Assembly (NCBI GenBank): GCA_028689175.1
Contig: JAQTWS010000014.1
Span: 1 to 10,365 of the forward strand
Length of the DNA stretch: 10,365 nucleotides
Direction of reading: 5' to 3'
DNA from: Minisyncoccota bacterium
GTDB lineage: Bacteria; Patescibacteriota; Minisyncoccia; Minisyncoccales; Minisyncoccaceae
The notes under the pieces: generated by a model
The model's input: the letters and a program-made list of their open reading frames with translations, nothing else
Database searches by the model: none
What the model was told of the DNA's origin: nothing
Translations under genes and position numbers: made by a program
Shown here: positions 8,302-10,365 of the stretch, piece by piece
Numbering within the stretch: the first letter of the stretch is position 1
Layout: every line of letters starts with the position of its first letter

Positions 8302-8397
8302 ATGAACAAACAAAAAATCTTAATCTTTTCGCTATCAGCAATATTATTCCTTGCCTTATCTTTTATAGTATATAGCTGGAATGAACCAAATGCCTAG
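8302..8397 (+). CDS. Signal-peptide ORF, detached 5' part of Cys-rich surface protein copy 1
   Basis: A 31-codon ORF, missed by length cut-offs, encoding a secretion signal: basic MNKQK, then a hydrophobic core of about 20 residues (ILIFSLSAILFLALSFIVYS), then WNEP and a TAG stop at 8395-8397. It sits directly behind a strong promoter. It is almost certainly the N-terminus of the protein whose body continues in the next frame from 8390 (PSGYTAP...). In the second copy the same leader runs without a break into the matching segment (SFTEPTTMPSSY). One extra A in the AAA at 8388-8390 accounts for the break: with AA the chain would read SWNEPMPSGY. I read this as the front end of a disrupted gene rather than an independent small protein. 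A programmed +1 shift or a sequence error cannot be excluded. Confidence 0.6.
   Translation: MNKQKILIFSLSAILFLALSFIVYSWNEPNA
8308..8376 (+). repeat. 69-base leader direct repeat, copy 1
   Basis: This stretch codes for the signal-peptide core and matches 9213-9281 at 66 of 69 positions (differences: TC versus CT in one codon, and a single C/T in an alanine codon). The offset is 905 bases. The coding bodies that follow each copy are far less alike, so the repeat has a sharp 3' edge at the signal-peptide end. Confidence 0.9.
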
Positions 8398-9178
8398 TGG
8401 ATATACAGCTCCATTAAATACTAGCTCTACAGCTCAGACAAAAACTGGTGAAATAGGAGCTTCTATGTTTAGAGATGCTGATAATTCTAATTACTATATT
8501 AATCCTTCTGGAAATAGTGTTGTTTCAGGGACAATATCGGTTGCTGATCCTACAGAAAATAATCATGTCGCAACAAAAGTATATGTTGACGGATTAATTG
8601 AGGGTGTTGTGCCAGAAATAACTTCATTTTGTAACGTAACGTATATACTTGGAGATGAAAGCGTGGCCTGCCCTCCAAATTCAATTGAGATAATGAGAAA
8701 TTATGTTAATAATGTACCATTTGGACTTCTTTGCGGAGTAATGGAAGAGCCGTTATTATACGATAAATTTCATTCTGAAACACAATGTAATATTTTAGGA
8801 GGAGATGTAGTAACTGTTGAGGGTAATATCAAAATATGCAAATTTTATAATGTTCAGGTTTGTCCTAATGGATGGACACAGTATAAAAATTGGTCAAAAA
8901 CTCGTAGTGATACAATAAGTGCTACTAGAAAAAGTTATCCTAATAACCAAGTAACGTGCAGTTGTACAACAGGAGAGCATATTACGTGGAGTAATACTCC
9001 AATAGAATTATGTAGTAATGCTATAGATTATTACGGTTCAAATTCCTTTAATCCTAAATATCGTTGTGATTCGGGTTTAAGTAATTGTCCTGCTGGCTAC
9101 CTTTCTTCATATACGTGGAGCTTTAATGATGTCTATATTTGCGGGAGGGCAATTATTGAAGAATTGGGTTGTTATTAA
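8381..9178 (+). CDS. Cys-rich surface protein copy 1, body (frame-disrupted from its signal peptide)
   Basis: 265 codons if read from the first ATG in this frame; the true N-terminus is probably the signal peptide at 8302, one frame away. Visible parts: a Pro/Thr-rich linker PLNTSSTAQTKTGE (11-24); a MFRDADNSNYYINPSGNS unit (29-46) resembling the FYDxNNtxYYxDPxGxS motif of phage tail fibres; DPTENNHVATKVYVDGLI (57-73), the ATKAYVD-type segment also common in tail-fibre proteins; then a domain with 13 cysteines (84-264) containing GWTQYKNWS (164-172) and ending ELGCY. Thirteen cysteines behind a signal peptide suggest a disulphide-bonded outside protein. The second copy shares the linker, the tail-fibre unit, WTQYKNWS and the GCY end. 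I do not recognise the Cys-rich domain as a named family. Adhesin or appendage tip is inference only. Confidence 0.75.
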   Translation: MNQMPSGYTAPLNTSSTAQTKTGEIGASMFRDADNSNYYINPSGNSVVSGTISVADPTENNHVATKVYVDGLIEGVVPEITSFCNVTYILGDESVACPPNSIEIMRNYVNNVPFGLLCGVMEEPLLYDKFHSETQCNILGGDVVTVEGNIKICKFYNVQVCPNGWTQYKNWSKTRSDTISATRKSYPNNQVTCSCTTGEHITWSNTPIELCSNAIDYYGSNSFNPKYRCDSGLSNCPAGYLSSYTWSFNDVYICGRAIIEELGCY

Positions 9179-9206
9179 TTAAATAATGTAATTACTTAAA
9201 AATAGT

Positions 9207-9584
9207 ATAACTAAACAAAAAACTTTAATCTTTTCGCTATCAGCAATATTATTCCTTGCTTTATCTTTTATAGTATATAGCTTCACTGAACCAACTACTA
9301 TGCCAAGCTCATACAATCCTCCAATAAATACTAGTACAACTGGACAAACAAAAAAAGGACAATTAAAACTAGAAGGACCATTATATGCTCCAATGATTTA
9401 TGATCAAAATAATACTAATTATTATATTGACCCTAGTGGAAATAGTATTATAGCTGGAAAAATAACTACTGATTATAATATACAGGAAAATGATGCTCCA
9501 GGAACACTATCTACAAAAGGATTTGTAGAATCATTTATAGGACCATTATGGGAGATGCACCAGCTGCGAGACTTTATTTTGTAG
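9207..9584 (+). pseudogene. Cys-rich surface protein copy 2, signal peptide and N-terminal part (no start codon, frameshifted end)
   Basis: Aligned with copy 1, this reads ATA ACT where copy 1 has ATG AAC. No ATG, GTG or TTG lies in frame between the upstream stop at 9189 and the signal peptide. The first in-frame ATG is at 9300, after the signal peptide. Unlike copy 1, leader and body are in one frame: KQKTLIFSLSA..., SFTEPTTMPSSY, the linker PINTSTTGQTKKGQ, and the tail-fibre-like unit APMIYDQNNTNYYIDPSGNS. The frame then fails. After VESFIGPLW it runs into an unrelated EMHQLRDFIL and a TAG at 9582-9584, while the family sequence continues one frame back. One missing G in the GGG at 9550-9552 explains this (LWGDAPAARLYFVEGT). 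With two lesions this copy is most simply a pseudogene, unless the ATA can start translation. Confidence 0.65.
9213..9281 (+). repeat. 69-base leader direct repeat, copy 2
   Basis: Second copy of the signal-peptide core repeat, matching 8308-8376 at 66 of 69 bases. It lies 35 bases past the stop of copy 1's body and without a recognisable promoter of its own. Confidence 0.9.
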
Positions 9585-10105
9585 AAGGTACGAATCCTTC
9601 TTGTCCGAGCACAACTTTTTTAGTTGGCAAACGTTGTGGTAATGGAACATGGAGTTCGGGTTCAATTTCATGTACTTATGATGCCGCTATGTGTGCTGGC
9701 CAAGATCCAGCAAATATGCTTTATTCTCTTAAGCATTCTGTAAGTGATTGTGAAAATTTACCAAATAGTAGTGTCCAAACAGAGGCTGGTACCTTAAGAA
9801 GATTTTGCAAAATTTCTGGCGCATCATCTTGTCCGTCTGGATGGACTCAATACAAGAATTGGTCTTCGACAAAAGCTGCTCCATCTTGTTCATGTACTTG
9901 TGTTGGAGGGGGTTGTTGTGTGGCTACAACCTATACAGCAACGATCCTTATTTCTGGATCTTGTGGTAATCACGCTTGGAATAATACTCCCGTCGAAGAA
10001 GCAACTTTAGGAACATATGGTACTCCTTCATGGGACAAATGTCTTGGACCTGATTGTTGTCAGTGTAAGGTAAAAGCGACTATAACTGATATTGGTTGTT
10101 ATTAA
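9548..10105 (+). CDS. Cys-rich surface protein copy 2, C-terminal body
   Basis: 185 codons from the first ATG of this frame, but that ATG overlaps the N-terminal part in another frame and is probably not a real start; the frame is open from 9494. It holds GDAPAARLYFVEGTNPSCP, then a very Cys-rich domain: 18 cysteines, including SCSCTC (114-118), GGCC (122-124) and DCCQC (169-173). It also has GWTQYKNWS (98-106) and the closing DIGCY, both shared with copy 1. The shared elements keep the same order but the sequence between them differs, so the paralogues have diverged strongly outside the leader. Dense cysteine pairs suggest disulphides or metal binding, which cannot be told apart here. No named family recognised. 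It lacks a signal peptide in its own frame and would be cytoplasmic and probably useless if translated alone. A terminator follows 11 bases after the stop. Confidence 0.7.
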   Translation: MGDAPAARLYFVEGTNPSCPSTTFLVGKRCGNGTWSSGSISCTYDAAMCAGQDPANMLYSLKHSVSDCENLPNSSVQTEAGTLRRFCKISGASSCPSGWTQYKNWSSTKAAPSCSCTCVGGGCCVATTYTATILISGSCGNHAWNNTPVEEATLGTYGTPSWDKCLGPDCCQCKVKATITDIGCY

Positions 10106-10115
10106 ATAATTAAAC

Positions 10116-10145
10116 ACCCTGCGTTATTGCAGGGTTTTTTTATTT
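10116..10145 (+). terminator. Intrinsic terminator after the tandem Cys-rich genes
   Basis: ACCCTGC (10116-10122) pairs perfectly with GCAGGGT (10129-10135) around a GTTATT loop, followed by seven Ts (10135-10141). The 3' arm overlaps the expected -35 region of the next gene's promoter. Confidence 0.93.
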
Positions 10146-10155
10146 CTGCTACAAT
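10127..10155 (+). promoter_or_regulatory. Predicted promoter giving a leaderless ITPA-type mRNA
   Basis: TACAAT (10150-10155), one base from consensus, is preceded by TG (10147-10148), an extended -10. The -35 at the 17-base position is TTGCAG (10127-10132), weak and inside the terminator stem. Counting seven bases from the -10 puts the transcription start at about 10162, one base before the ATG at 10163. Confidence 0.55.
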
Positions 10156-10162
10156 ATTTATA

Positions 10163-10365
10163 ATGATATTAATCACAGGAAATGAGAACAAAGCAAGAGA
10201 ATTTGAAGAAATTTTAGGCTTTAAGATTAATTACAGAAGTTTAGATTTAGAAGAAATTCAAGGAGTTGATGTTGAGGAAGTTTCCGAATACAAAGTAAGG
10301 AGAGCTTATGAAATCGTAAAAGAACCAGTTGTTGTTGAAGATATTGGTCTTTTTTTTAATGAATT
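10163..10365 (+). CDS. Non-canonical purine NTP pyrophosphatase (ITPA/HAM1/RdgB family), N-terminal part
   Basis: Cut off by the right edge: 67 complete codons of a protein normally near 180-200 residues. The family hydrolyses ITP, dITP and XTP to monophosphates, keeping deaminated purines out of DNA and RNA. The start MILITGNENKAREF matches the family's first strand and TGNxxK nucleotide-binding turn. SLDLEEIQGVDVEEVSEYKV (26-45) and EPVVVEDIGLFF (54-65) match the following helix and the strand carrying the metal-binding acidic pair. DLEEIQG and VVVED resemble the archaeal and eukaryotic branch (DLPEYQG, VLVED in human ITPA) more than E. coli RdgB, so I leave the symbol blank. The ATG is fixed by the family N-terminus, which begins almost at once with the first beta strand. 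No Shine-Dalgarno is present; the preceding promoter implies a leaderless transcript. Confidence 0.9.
   Translation, partial: MILITGNENKAREFEEILGFKINYRSLDLEEIQGVDVEEVSEYKVRRAYEIVKEPVVVEDIGLFFNE

Noticed and set aside
8381..8400. Copy 1 body as a complete cytoplasmic protein starting at ATG 8381
   Set aside because: No Shine-Dalgarno or promoter at that ATG, the homologous segment in copy 2 follows a signal peptide in frame, and a Cys-rich body fits an exported protein better.
8302..10105. CRISPR array, insertion sequence or integron cassette as the cause of the tandem repeat
   Set aside because: Only two copies 905 bases apart, both coding; no transposase, terminal inverted repeats, target duplications or attC-like sites seen.

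Overview
This AT-rich, densely packed window reads entirely on the + strand with the standard genetic code (no in-frame TGA inside the long genes). It most resembles a member of the Candidate Phyla Radiation (Patescibacteria), perhaps a Parcubacteria-type lineage. The reasons are compact RpoB and RpoC lacking the large proteobacterial insertions, a prepilin fused to a LamG-type lectin fold, Cys-rich secreted proteins with tail-fibre-like motifs, almost no Shine-Dalgarno sequences before starts, and rpoBC without rplJ/rplL just upstream. The phylum call is inference, not a computed placement.

Layout. Positions 1-267 hold the C-terminal end of a SEDS-family polymerase, probably RodA. A promoter (269-297) then drives a 299-residue type IV prepilin-like protein with a LamG/concanavalin-like domain (324-1223). 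The 228-base gap 1224-1451 carries two tandem promoters and a long inverted repeat, and leads into rpoB (1452-4622) and rpoC (4634-8212), separated by only 11 bases. A strong intrinsic terminator (8216-8244) closes rpoBC and is followed at once by a perfect extended -10 promoter (8262-8270).

The accessory part (8302-10105) is a tandem pair of related, secreted, Cys-rich proteins. They share a nearly identical 69-base leader (905 bases apart) but have strongly diverged bodies. Both are broken by single-base frame changes at short homopolymers, and the second copy has ATA where the first has its ATG. The rpoBC genes next to them run 6.7 kb without a break. This is the most interesting region: recent pseudogenes, a silent/expressed cassette arrangement, or local sequence error. 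An intrinsic terminator (10116-10145) ends it.

The window closes with the first 67 codons of an ITPA/HAM1-type nucleotide-sanitising pyrophosphatase (10163 to the edge). Its promoter places the transcription start at or one base before the ATG, so it is predicted to be leaderless.

How the genes fit together: rpoBC is the core transcription module, the SEDS protein builds cell wall, and the ITPA-type enzyme cleans the nucleotide pool. The pilin-LamG protein and the two Cys-rich proteins look like surface or attachment factors, plausible for a host-associated epibiont.
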